Origin: Jackrogersella multiformis
Taxonomy: Eukaryota; Ascomycota; Sordariomycetes; Xylariales; Hypoxylaceae
DNA length: 64,000 nucleotides
Direction: 5' to 3'
Assembly (NCBI GenBank): GCA_902806575.1
Contig: CADCXD010000011.1
Span: 1,736,001-1,800,000, forward strand
Shown: in pieces, positions 25,561 through 37,046 of the stretch
How the letters are laid out: the number at the start of each line of letters is the position of its first letter
Numbering within the stretch: the first letter of the stretch is position 1
The notes under the pieces: generated by a model
Databases searched by the model: none
Told to the model about the DNA's origin: nothing
The model's input: the letters and a program-made list of their open reading frames with translations, nothing else
Position numbers and translations under genes: made by a program

Positions 25561-27299
25561 ATTATCGTTATTTTATTTTTATATTTAAACGTAATAAGTA
25601 ATTAATAAAAAAAATAAAGCTTCATTTATAACGTTAAAAAAAAATTTCCTTATATTTTTTAAACGATTTTTTTAACGCGGTAATAAGTAAATATTAATTA
25701 AGGTATTTTTATTTAATAATTTAAGGTCGATAATTATTTAATCTTTCTTTTTACCGTTAACGAGTTTTTAAATAATAAAATAAAAATAATTAAACGATAT
25801 AATTATTTTTTATTAATTTATTTTATTTTAATTATATATTTAATTAAAAGTTTTATTAAGCAATTTTTTATTTTATATATTTAAGTTTATACGTTTTTTA
25901 TTAATCGTTAATTAAATCGACCTTTTTTTAATATATTAATAATATTACGATTACGTTAAATATTTTATTTATTTATTAAAATAAATAATTATCGAGTAAA
26001 AAAAAATTAAAATTATAAATATATATACTTTTTTCGGTTATAAGCTTTAAAGTATTTTTAAGTTTAAATATATTTATAATCGGTATATTTACTTTAATAA
26101 AACCTCGTTTTATTTTTAATAATAATTATAAATTAATAAAAAGTTTATCGGTTAATAATAAAGCTTTTAATACTTCGTTATTTAAATTAAATTTTATTAA
26201 TAAATCGTTTTTTTCGCGTTAAAATATTATATATATTTACATTAAATTAACTTTTTCTTATAAAGTGTTTATACCTTTTTTTAAAAAAAAAATTTAATTA
26301 CTTCGATTTTAATATTACGTTATAAAATTATAAGTTTATCGAACGTGTTTAAAAAAGTAATTCCTTTAAGCGTATTTATATTATAAATATTATTTATTAC
26401 GCCTTTTATTTTAACGTGGAAAATAAAGTTTTTTTTACGCGGTAAATTAAAATAATATATTAAAATAAGCATTATTATTTTAATAAAAATAAGAAATCGA
26501 TTTATAATTAAAATTTATCGTTATATTTAACCTTTTAAATAATAATATTTTATTAATATTCGGACTTTAAAATATAATATTAAAATTATATATGTTTTAT
26601 TATAATTAATAATTACGTTATATTTTTTAAGAAATTATTTCTTATTAATAAATTAAGTTAAAAACTTAAATAATTAATTTATGTTTTTATTAAAATTTAA
26701 ATTTAAACTTACCGTTTATATATCGTTTTCTTTTAAAATTTAATCGAAAATTTAACTTTAATTTTTATAATTAATTTTTCCGGGATTATTTTATATATAT
26801 ATATAAATTTATTTAATTTAAACATTTTATAATTTTCGATAAAATCTTTTAATTATGTTTTATTTATTATTTAATTAAATGCGTTAATATTTATATATAT
26901 CGTTAATTTTTATTTCGATTTATTTAATATATTTATTTTTAAGTTTATATATTTTATTAACTTTTTATTTAAAAGTAAAAAAATAATATTTTTAATTTTT
27001 ATATTTATTAATTATAAAGGTAAAAGTATAATATTTTTTAATTATGTTATTTATGTTTTCGTTTTTATTTATTTTTAAATAAAATAAACGTTAATAACTT
27101 CTTTAATTTTAAGTTAAATCTTTATCGTTTATTTTATTTTTTAAAGTAATTACGAATATTTAAATTTTATATATTTATTAACGTATATATATTTAAAATA
27201 ATTAAGTTTAATATTAAATATTTTTTTATTAAAAAATAATTATTTATTTATAATTTTTATTTATTTTTTTTACGATTTTTTTCGTTTTATAAATATATA

Positions 27300-27620
27300 T
27301 TACCGTTAAAACGATTTTTTATTTTCTTTTATCGTTTTTAACGAAAACATAAACGGTTATTACGATATTTATTATTATAATAATTATAAATATCGCGGTT
27401 ATATTTATAATTATAACGATAATAATTTTATCGGTTATTATTTCGACGTTCGTTACTTTATTTATCGTTATATTAATCGTAACTTTAATTACGATTATTA
27501 TTACGATAATCTTTTTTTTAATTATAATTATTAAAATTATAACCGTTTTAATATTAATTAAAATTATTTCGTTAATTATATTTATTATTATAACGGCTTT
27601 AATTATTTTAATAAACCTTT
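27300..27620 (-). pseudogene. Probable gag C-terminal relic of the gypsy element
   Basis: In the minus strand one frame reads as a long Tyr/Arg/Asn/Gln-rich stretch (for example NNKYRNNRLCF, with stops where Gln codons are expected). Unusually many CpG-containing codons such as CGT and CGA are retained. Fungal gypsy Gag tails are often Q/N/R/Y-rich in this way. The position upstream of the reverse transcriptase in element sense fits. No intact zinc knuckle was seen. Confidence 0.4.
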
Positions 27621-29939
27621 AATTAATCGATATAAAGTATCGTATTATTATAATTATAATAAATAAATTAAATATTTTTAAGTAATTTAATATCGTTTAA
27701 AAAAATGTTTTATATAAATATATTATTAAATATTATATAAAGCTTAATGTTAATTTTTAAGTTTTTACTTTTTTTCGTTAATATTTATTTATATTATATT
27801 AATTATTTTTTATTTAAATATTTAAAATAAACGTTTATAATTATTATAATCGACTTTAAATTAATAATATTTATTACTTTAAATTCCGGGTTTAATTTAT
27901 TATAAATCGTCGTTATTTATTATATATTCGTAATTAATCCGGATATTTAATAATTAAGTTTTAATAAATATATTTTTAAGGTAAAATTTTAAAATATATT
28001 TCGTTTTTTTAAAAAATATTAAAGCTTTTAATATATAAATTTTATATTAATCGAATAACGTTTTAAAAGTATATTTCGTATCGTTTTATATTTTTTATTT
28101 CTTTTTAATAAATATTTAATTTATTTATTAATTTTATAAATTTCCACGAAATAATTTATAAAAATTACTTTTAATTTTTATAACTTTTATAAGTTTTTAA
28201 TAAATTATTTAAATAAAGTTTATTTATATATAAACATTACGTTAAAATATATAATTATTTTTAATAAAAAATTTATTTATTATTATAAACTTATTTATAT
28301 TCGTTATAAAATAATCGATATCGTAAATTATTTAATTATTTAATGTTAATTAATAACTTATTTTATTTTTTTACGATTATATAAATATTAAAACGTTATT
28401 AATTAAACCGTTAAATAACTCGTTAATAATTTAACGTTTAATTATAAATAAAATTATAATTTATTTCGTAATACGTATTTAAAATTTATATATTAATTTA
28501 AAAATAAAATTAATTAATAAAAATTATAATCTTTAAAATTAATTAAGTTTATTTATTAAAAGTTATTATAACTTTAAAATAAGAAATTAAATAAATAAAT
28601 TAATTATTATTTAAATTATTTTATTTTAAATTTTAATTAATTAATTAAATTATGTATTTTTATTCGATATAAAGGATTTATAATTTAATTACGTACTTTT
28701 ATTACGAAAAAGAATTACGGTAAATAAATATACGATAAATAATATTAATTTAATTATTTATAATTTAATTTTTTAATAAAAAGTTAAAAATATAAAAAAG
28801 TTAATTTTAAAGTTTCGTATAATTATTTATATTTACGGTTAAATTTTTTAATAAATAATTAAAAATATCGAAAAAATTATTTAAAGGTTTCGTATAATTA
28901 TTTACGTAACTTTATTAACTTCGGTTTTTTCGATAAATTATAATTAAATCTTTTAATATAAAATTAATAATATAAATTAATTAATTTATAAATTAAATAT
29001 AAATATCAAAATAATTATTAAATAATTTAAAGTAATTATTAAAGTTATTATAAATCGTATTTTTAAGTTATAAATTAATAAAAATTATAATAACGTTAAT
29101 AATATTAAAAAGATTAAAAATTTAATAATCGATTAAATTAATTATTTCCTTCGTTAATAATTTTATTAATAATATTATAAAATTTAAATCGATTAAAAAA
29201 TTAATTAATATTAAATTAATAAATAAAAAGTTAATTTTATTAATTAATATATAAAAATAATTAAAGTAAAAAATGAATATTAAAATTAAAATTAACCTTT
29301 AAATAAAAACTTTTAAATTTAATAAAATAAATTATAATATAATTTTTAACGTTTTATTAAATATTTACTTAAACTTTTAAAGGTTTAATATTTATTAAAA
29401 ATTATAAAATAACGCTTTTCTTATTAAATTTCGTATAATATAAAAGCTTTATATTAATAAAAAAGTTAATTTTATATTTAATAACGTATTTATATAAAAT
29501 AATAAATTATTTATAAACGATTAATATAACTTTTATATTATTTAAAAGTTTCGGTAATTACGTATAAAAGTAATAACTTATAAAATATTATTATTATTAA
29601 AGTTTAAAATTATAAAAAAAAAACTTAATCGATTAAAAAAGTTTAATTTTATTAAAATAACGTTAATACGTAAATTATAATATTATAAAAATAATAACGT
29701 AATTAAATTTAATTAATAATAAAAAACAATAAAAACCATTAAATAATAATAAAAATAAAATAACGGAAAAAATAATTATAAAGTATTTAAAGTTTAATAA
29801 TATTTAAGGTTTAATAATTATTAATTAAATTTTTATTACGTTAATTTATCGTAATTAATTAATTTTAAATTTTTATTAATTAATTAAAAACTTAATTAAT
29901 TTAATAATAAAATATAAATTATTACGATATAATAAAAAT

Positions 29940-30098
29940 AAAATATTATTATATATTAATAAATTAAAATAAAAGTTTTAAAATAATTATTATTTTTAAA
30001 AATAAAAGTAAAATTAATATCGTAAAATAAAATTAATAAACATAAAACACGAGTTATTATTTTAATTATAAATTATATAATTATAATTTTTTATAATA
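29940..30098. repeat. Candidate LTR copy B (right)
   Basis: Direct-orientation counterpart of 21150-21274. It has the same blocks in the same order, with AAACACGAGTTATTATTTT matching AAGCACGGATTATTACTTT at RIP-type substitutions only. It holds two extra short segments that look like local tandem duplications. In element orientation this would be the 5' LTR. Confidence 0.5.
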
Positions 30099-30600
30099 TA
30101 ATAATTTTATAAAATATTATAAAAAATTTAATTATTTTAAATAAAATATATTTTATTAATATAATAACGAACGTACGTTTAAATATTTCGTTAAATATAA
30201 ATATATTTAAAAACAATTATTTAAATCGGGTTTTTCGAAAAATTATTTAAAGTATTTTTTTAAATTTATTAATTTTTAAAACATTTCCTTAAATTTATAA
30301 ACTTTTAAAACTTTAAAAAGTTTATTTAAAACGTAACGTTTTATATAAAATTAATTAAATAAATTAATAATTAAAACTTAAAAATATTAAAAAATTTCGA
30401 AATTATTAATAACGATAAAATATATATAAATTTATTAAAAATCGTTTATAAATAAATATTTTTTTAATAAATAATAAATATAATTTAAAATAAAAAAATA
30501 ATATTATATTTTTTCAATTTTTTTATATATATAAAACCGATTTTTTCTTTATTTTTTTATTAGTTTTTTTTCCTTTTTTTTTCCTTTTTTATATTAAACG

Positions 30601-31788
30601 ACACTTTAGCTTTACCCTCCGAAATACTTTAAATGTCCCTTACGTTATATAACGTTTCGATATATATAATTAACTTACATATACACGTCCTTTCGAATAA
30701 AAACACATTTATCATCATTATCACCTAAAGTCACTTCCCCATCACAACCTTGCCGCTTAGCCGAGCAAGAACAGCATCACGTGCCGTACCCACGTCAAGT
30801 CACGCGGATTCCGAAGTCGACAGCAACAGTAACAGCAACAGCAACAGCAAGAGCACGGAAGCTCTCGGGTTCAATCAAGGAGCAAACAAGATCCAAGTAT
30901 ACATAGTCGAGACTGGTCTTCTATTTCATTCAAGGGCCTATATATCAAACTGGGAATCCGCCTGCGCCGGCCGGAGGCCGTTCCCGAAGAGAGCAGAGAA
31001 CGTATTCCCGCCCGTCGCCCTCCCTTTTTTGTCCCTTTTCCGTATATTTTTCCCCGCGGGTGCCCCTGCCGAGCCGGCCCGCGAGAGCTGCCGCCGTGGG
31101 GAAAGCTCTCCGGCCGCGCCCGAGATGCCGTTCCCGTGGCCGAATGCCAAGTACCTAAGCTCGCTATGCTTTCTGTATCGAATCCTCTCTCTTCTTTTTG
31201 TGCTTCGAACTGCCCCCCTCCCGTATCCAGTCTGCTAGCAGACTCTCCGCTCAGCTACCTCTTCTCTTCTCCTCCTGTGCTCTTCTCGCGTGTGTAAGGC
31301 TCAAAAAAGGGGGGGCGCCGCCGACAGGTAAATAAATAAAAAATGGACAAAAGAAAAAGAACAAGTACTTTGTATCGCTTTAGGAACGGCGGCAACGGCG
31401 TCGCTTAACTCTAATTGAGAAGATGCAATGCGTAGCGCCTAAAATGCCACCTCTTATCATGTATCAGGACGCAAAATGATACTTGTGTACTGCCTGGGAA
31501 CCCTCCAGGTCACTACTCTCGCTTATCTCGAATCGTCAAACCCTTCTGGTGGATGGATGAGTATGTATTTATACGCCGACTGACTTGAGATGGTCCGTCG
31601 AGGACAGGAAAAAAGGATGTAAAAGGACGGAGGGAGCGCATGCAACCCATCTCGGTATATAAGATTAAACAGTACATATACACCAAACTTCGAAGTTATT
31701 GTCACCAAACGCCCGCCGCTATGATAACTACCTAGGTAGTATTTCGGTTCGAGAGTCGTTCTCCCACAATAGAATATTAATCTGAAAC
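30601..31788. other. Intergenic region right of the A/T island
   Basis: Composition returns to normal from about 30600. The open frame at 30750-31238 begins without an ATG and is low-complexity: an AACAGC-rich run at about 30822-30850 encodes Ser-Asn repeats, and the rest is Pro/Ala/Arg-rich. I do not call it a gene. C/T-rich and G/A-rich tracts occur at 31180-31330. The final few hundred bases are probably the 3' untranslated region of the minus-strand phosphatase gene. A CTACCTAGGTAG palindrome lies at about 31729-31740. Confidence 0.6.
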
Positions 31789-33420
31789 TTAAAGAGTGAC
31801 ATCGAGAACTAGGCTGACATCCTGGACATTAGATCCGGCCAAGTCTTCGAGAACGGGTATCAAGTCTAATAGCTCATTGTCGTGCGCGTCCGAAAACCAA
31901 CTGCTAATGGGCACGGCGTGTTGAGGGTGGAAGATGTACGAGGTCGGCGAGTTGTCGATGATGATCGTATCCTTGAGATCCCTGCCGACCTGAGAAAGGT
32001 CCTTGACATAGTTACCCTGGTGGTTGTAACAACTCTCGCGGAACAATCGGTGGTGGACCACCTTGTGGATATCTAGTTGGTCTAACAACGGGTCGCCGTA
32101 CTGCCAAACCGGTTAGATTATATGGGACATTAGCGGCGGCGCATTGAACATACCTTGGAGACGGACGCCGTAAAAACTACGACTTCATAAAGTTCGCCCA
32201 CCCGCTTCATGAATTGGTCGACACCTGGTCGTTTGATGACGTACACATTGTGGTAATTGCCTTCAATCTCGACCGGTATCGTGAAATCAGCTTGATGTAG
32301 TATCTGGGGCGACGGTTAGTTGACTGTCCAGGCGAGTTGGGGAAATTTTATTCACCTTGAAAGAACTATGCACTAATGTCTCATCTAGATCCAACACGAG
32401 GCACTTCCGGCCCTTGAGATGAGGTTCGATAGGCGGCAGAAGAAATTTCGGTTGCCCTTGCTCTACATCCGCCAACTTCTCCTCTGGTGCGATGGGAGCA
32501 GTGTTGGAAATAGGTATCGGACCAGGGGGAGGTGGCGGAACGGGCTTCGCATATTGTTCATCAGTTCCTGCACCTGATTGCTTCGCATGTTCGCTTGTGG
32601 CTGGCTCCACATCCGCCATCTCGACATCGCCGTCGACGTCCCTACCGGAAGACCCTTCGACGTCAACCGCCTCCGCTTCATGATCCTCTGCAACCGGAGG
32701 GTTAACCGTGATGCTGGGACCCGGTACGCCAACTAGAGTAGTCTGTTTCGAATCACTCTCTCGGTCACCGACTATTGACTGATCCTGAGTTGTTGACGCG
32801 GAAGCTCTCTTCGTAGACTTGGAAGCGTCTTGAGAGATGGCACCGCCTGGTTGAGACTGCGAATCCTTTTCCTTCTCGTAGATCTGGGTCTTGCTACCGC
32901 CGGTCTGCTCAGAAGGTGTTACGGTTCGCCGGCTAGACGTTAACGGTCTTTGGGGAATCTTTTCGAGCTTGTGGGAAGGTAGTGGAACCTCACCACCTTC
33001 GAGAGCGTTGGCGTTGGTGGGAACAACACAGCAACCAAGGAGGGCCAGTAAACCGCTTTTTTTTCGCCGCTGAGGAGCGCCGGCCGGAGAATTGGGCTGA
33101 GACGTGCTGGGTGTAGTTGTGGGATTCGTGGCAGCCCCAGAGTGATTACTGGATGCACTACCATTCCGACGCCGGCCGAGCATGCTGTGTTTTGATTCCT
33201 TGGACTGGCCACCAATACTATCCCTCGGATCGTCAGCAGTCGTCCCGCTTAGCCCCGTTGTCGCCGGTGACGACTGTATTTTTTGCGACGATGATCTCGA
33301 CGGCACGTTCAACAGACCACGACCTTTTCTTAGACCTTGACCATCTTCAGGAGATGCTGTGTCTTTTTCTCTCGAGCCTTCGTGCTCCACCTGTGTTCTC
33401 TCATCAGCGCCCTTGGACAT
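31789..33420 (-). CDS. psr1: Psr1/Nem1-type FCP1-homology (NIF) phosphatase
   Basis: Three exons on the minus strand, 33420-32356, 32303-32154 and 32100-31789, with introns of 52 and 53 nt, give 508 residues. The start is the ATG at 33420 (AAAATGTCC). The first 340 residues are disordered, Ser/Thr/Pro-rich, with a PPPPPPG run and a LLGCCVVPTNAN segment (CC at 130-131) typical of filamentous-fungal Psr1 homologues. The catalytic domain starts at KCLVLDLDETLVHSSF, with the DxDxT motif at 344-348 (phospho-acceptor Asp344). It continues with VVVFTASVSKYGDPLLD and DTIIIDNSPTSY, the remaining HAD-type motifs. Yeast Psr1/Psr2 are membrane-anchored phosphatases of the sodium and general stress response acting with Whi2. 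The same role and acylation of the paired cysteines are inferred. Nem1-like lipid regulators share this domain but usually have transmembrane segments, absent here. Confidence 0.9.
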
Positions 33421-35844
33421 TTTTATCAATCAGGCTTCGATGCGTGGTGGTTGTTGGGGATGGTACACTATCACACTGGGAAAATAGGATTAGCTATAGA
33501 AAGACACGGAGGCGACGTGTAATCTAGGCGCATGAAGTAGAAATGAGGAGGCTCCGGAGGCCGAGAATTATGAAATGGATTGGGCTATAGATGGCTTCAA
33601 CAGGAAAACGTGACCGGCGCAAGTCAGGATGATGGCCAATTGGCACGAACGGCGTTGCAAGTATAACAAGTTGGAGTAAGGATGTATTAATCATCGTGGT
33701 ATCGTGGTATCGTAGTAAACCATAGGAATCCCTCATAGGATTTCGCTTACCTGAATGTTTAACGACAGTTTAACTTGGATAGCTACCCAAAACCCCTGAC
33801 GCAGCAATTGGTGGCCTCGGGCGGCCAAGTGAGAATTGCGTCCGCGACTATTATCCCCCAAGAAAAGAAAGTTGGCTAATGCGGCTGAAATCGGAGAGTA
33901 GGTAAAATAGAAGACCGGATTTCGAATAGCCGCGAGGTAAGCGAAGGAGGAAGACGGATGCGATGAAGGATATGGAGAAATTATTGAAAACTAGGTAATA
34001 GGTAAAGTGAAGTAGGTAAAGTAAAGTAGAAGAGGTAGGTAAGGTAAAGGCAAGGTAGGTAGCGTAGGTACGAGGTAGTGTAGTAGGTAAGTATCGAGAA
34101 TAGGTACCAGCGCGTCGTAGAGGAAGCTTATTGTGATAATTCGGGGGGATGATAAGTGGGTCAACTACCACTTAGGACTTGCGAACTTGAGAAGAACGAA
34201 ATGAGTGAACCTGGGCGCGCGCGCGGATAACGAGCCTCGAAGGGGAGGGGGGAAGGAAGTATGTACCTTAGGGGAGAAGTACCTTAGGGGAGGAAGTACC
34301 TTATTAGGCCGGGTATCTGGTATCTGAACAAATAAGTAACACCAAATTCTAATGGGTTAGAAAGGTTTAAAAGGTTAGAAAAATAGATGACACAAATGGC
34401 CAAAAATTAATATGTAAAAGAGAACCTAAGGTACCTGGTAATAAGGGTAAGGTAAGGGAAAAGAAGAAAAATAAAATAAAAAGGTGATAATGGGGAAAAT
34501 GGATTGAAGAAAGTTACAACAACGCAACAACGCAATAACGCTGGCGACAACAGGTACCTAAGTTAAAGGTAGTAGGGAAGAGGTAGGTAGTAAGTAGTAG
34601 GTAGTAGTAGTGTAGTAGTGTAGTAGAGGGTAGGGTAGGGTAGGAGGGTACCTAGGTAGTTAGGTAGATAGCTGGAGGTTGGTAGGGAGGTAGGTAAGCT
34701 TCGCCTACAGTAAAGGTTTACGAGTACAAACTGAGCTGGCCGTAAAAGAAAGGGAAAAAAACCTTGGAAGACTCTCTCTCTCACTTTCACATACACCCTC
34801 TATGCTCTGTGCTCTGTGTGTCTTGTTTCGCGGAGGCTGAAAAAGTCTGGATTCGCAAGCGAAATGAATTTCCAAAGAAGAAACTGAACCACTTTGGGAG
34901 TGGGCACGGAGCAATTTGAACAGGGGGGGAAAGCCGCTAGCGTCCCATGGATATGACAGGGGTTATACCTGCCCCCCAGTTGATTGTTAGCCCGTTAGCC
35001 CGCTAGCGGACAGGCCCTGGGCGCTTTAATGTGGATCAGCCCCGTAATTAAGGGCCAATCATATTGCTTAGTTCTACACTGTACTCCATACTTAGGTACT
35101 TACGATTATCACCGACATAACCCATGGAGAGACATGTCCATAATACAATTTGTTAAGAGGCCCATACAGATTCTCACGTAACAAGTAACACATTGCATCC
35201 CACTTTAGTACTTCTCGATGATGCCCCATATGCCATGTGCTAGCTCCTACCAAGGTGGTACACTACCTACCAACCCCTACCAAAGACCATTCAATATTTG
35301 CAATTTCGCAAACTTCTAACAGCAGCCACTTACAATTAATTAATCCTCACTTTGTTCTAACTTCTCTCAACAATTAGGTAATTAACGTATGTAACTGGTA
35401 ACATGTCAGCTACTTATTACTTTTTCCCTTCATTTTTGAGAACGACATAAATACATTGGTAAATTTGTCATACGATCGTATAAGTAGTATAATTCATGTA
35501 TCCAGCATCTAACATCTAACATGCAGGCTTGGTGTTACTTCAACACTAGACCTACTAAGGTCGGTAACTCGCGGCCGCAAACTTAACCTCCATCGTGGAT
35601 CAAAAAGATTTACGATTCTAGTGTATAGATGCTAGACAAAAAGACTTGACAAAAGAAGTTGGAAGAACTTGGACATGCCGGAAATGCATACTGTTTCGAA
35701 GTATCACCAAGACGAATAGGCGATAGAAGATGATCTAGTGCATGACCTTCTAATCGCCCATCTCATCTACATATGAGGTTCCATGGATGTCAGTAATAGC
35801 GTATAGCGGGGGGGCTATCCGCTTCCGCTATAGCAGTGCCTTAG

Positions 35845-35879
35845 TACCTTAGGTAGGTACCTAGGTAGGTACCCAGGTA
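35845..35879. repeat. ACCTAGGT palindrome cluster
   Basis: TACCTTAGGTAGGTACCTAGGTAGGTACCCAGGTA: overlapping palindromes around ACCTAGGT and GGTACC. A further group occurs near 35930-35985. Confidence 0.7.
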
Positions 35880-36660
35880 TGCATAAGCGGCAAAGAGGTT
35901 CACATGGATGGGAGGTCGCATGGAATCCATACCTACCTACTTAGGTACTTACATAGTAGGTACCTAACAGGTAGTACCTTAGTAGTGGTAGCCTCTAGCG
36001 TTCAAGACGCCAGGGTGGCTACCTGCGTCTTTCTTATTGAGAAACGAGATGGTTGAGAGGCATAAAGGCATGCAACTACTCGATGCTGGCTTATGATTGG
36101 TTGTGTTGCCGCCCGCTGGAGTGATGGAAGACAAATGGAACTACGCTACTCCATCCGCTCACCTTCAAGACATAAGACATGGCTTTGGTTCGCTGAGGAC
36201 CAACTAACTTCTCATGATGTGCAACAACGGTGAGCACAAGTGTAATACCAGCAGACCAGTAGTACATATATCAATAGCATAACGTGAGGGGGGATTACGC
36301 CACCGACAAGATGTGATTCAAAGTCATCTTTCATGCAGGTTCAGCGGACGGCAAGATCTCGCTGTTATTTTTATCTCGTAAGATCCATACAGTCGGGTCT
36401 TATAACCGTTTAATATCCCTCTTCGCATCTTCAATGAATTTACTCTTTTTGTTGATTTACCTTTTCTAAGAATTATAATAGCATCTATAAGTTCTTTGTA
36501 GGTACATACCTACCTGGTAATTATTATGAAGAAGAAAAAGGGGCTTTAAATGAAGTTCCCCAGACTTACTAGACTCAAGCCACAATGCTAAGCCACAGGA
36601 ATCATGCAGAGAATGGATCCAGAAGTCGTGGGGAACCTTGGAAGTTGGAACCTTCCAATT

Positions 36661-36710
36661 AGGTACCTTAGGTACCTAGGTAAGTAAGCAACAAAGTACC
36701 TAGGTACCTT
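36661..36710. repeat. ACCTAGGT palindrome cluster
   Basis: Two units, AGGTACCTTAGGTACCTAGG and AAGTACCTAGGTACCTT, about 340 bases upstream of the ABC transporter start codon. Confidence 0.7.
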
Positions 36711-37046
36711 CAACAGCTGGGCAGCTGCTTACCTTCTCCGGGATCAACCTCGGGTGATCACATGTCTCAATTCGCTTTCAATCGTCACCAATGACGGAGT
36801 TTCCGAGTTTCGAGCTATCCCAACTCTTCCGTACCTATTCTTCCTCTTCGTTGCCGCAATTACATTTACATTTCAAAGACATGTCAGTAACATCAGATTA
36901 TACGACTGCACCTTAGATATCCGAATGACTTGATTACTTCTCCTCTATTACGATAACCTATTCTCTGTCAATGGCCTTCGCGGTAGAATATTCACAGGCG
37001 AGTCCTATTTGATGCTGATGTTGATGTTAATTAATGTCATGTCACC

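Larger units (their letters stand above)
21150..30098 (-). mobile_element. RIP-degraded Ty3/gypsy LTR retrotransposon relic
   Basis: Three observations agree on one minus-strand element. First, reverse transcriptase motifs decode at about 25330-25560. Second, a Gln/Asn/Arg/Tyr-rich gag-like relic lies upstream in element sense at about 27300-27620, the expected gag side. Third, a similar segment occurs in direct orientation at about 21150-21274 and 29940-30098, as expected for two LTRs nearly 9 kb apart. Gag would lie to the right, pol in the middle, and integrase between roughly 22 and 25 kb, where I could not read motifs. All frames are full of stops that fit CAA/CAG-to-TAA/TAG RIP changes, so the element is dead. 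Exact ends, target-site duplication and primer-binding site could not be determined. Confidence 0.7.
16933..30600. repeat. RIP-degraded A/T-rich repeat island (about 13.7 kb)
   Basis: The sequence changes abruptly at both edges from mixed composition to nearly pure A/T. There is no usable open frame of 60 codons because TAA and TAG are everywhere. The remaining C and G sit mainly in CpG, while CpA and TpG are conspicuously rare. That is the signature of repeat-induced point mutation, which in Pezizomycotina converts C to T preferentially at CpA in duplicated DNA during the sexual cycle. Known consequences of such islands are H3K9 methylation, DNA methylation and silencing; that is inferred here. 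A minus-strand Ty3/gypsy relic occupies at least the right two thirds (see separate entries). The left part, to about 21.1 kb, and the last 0.5 kb are equally degraded but unassigned, so nested or adjacent elements are likely. At the left edge an imperfect A/T inverted repeat is seen near 16938-16968. Confidence 0.92.
33421..37046. other. Divergent intergenic region between phosphatase and ABC transporter genes
   Basis: About 3.6 kb without a supported gene. From about 33850 to 34900 the + strand is purine- and GTA-rich (GGTAGGTAAAGTA-like tracts, near-tandem GTAGTAGTGTAGTAG at about 34590-34630). On the phosphatase's coding strand that is the pyrimidine-rich type common in fungal promoters and leaders. 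34.9-37.0 kb has ordinary sequence with palindromic repeats at 35845-35879 and 36661-36710. Short frames such as 33851-34171 and 34563-34796 translate the low-complexity tract and are not credible. Confidence 0.65.

Noticed and set aside
16933..30600. A/T block as a mitochondrial DNA insertion or a centromere
   Set aside because: No mitochondrial gene could be read; CpG retention with CpA loss and a gypsy reverse transcriptase relic fit RIP better. It is short for a fungal centromere core, though pericentromeric position cannot be excluded.
30750..31238. 162-codon frame next to the island
   Set aside because: Starts without ATG, Ser-Asn repeat then Pro/Ala/Arg low complexity, and overlaps an equally long minus-strand frame.
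33851..34914. Minus-strand frames rich in Tyr, Leu, Pro and Thr
   Set aside because: They translate a GTA/GGTA low-complexity purine tract and have no complexity expected of protein.
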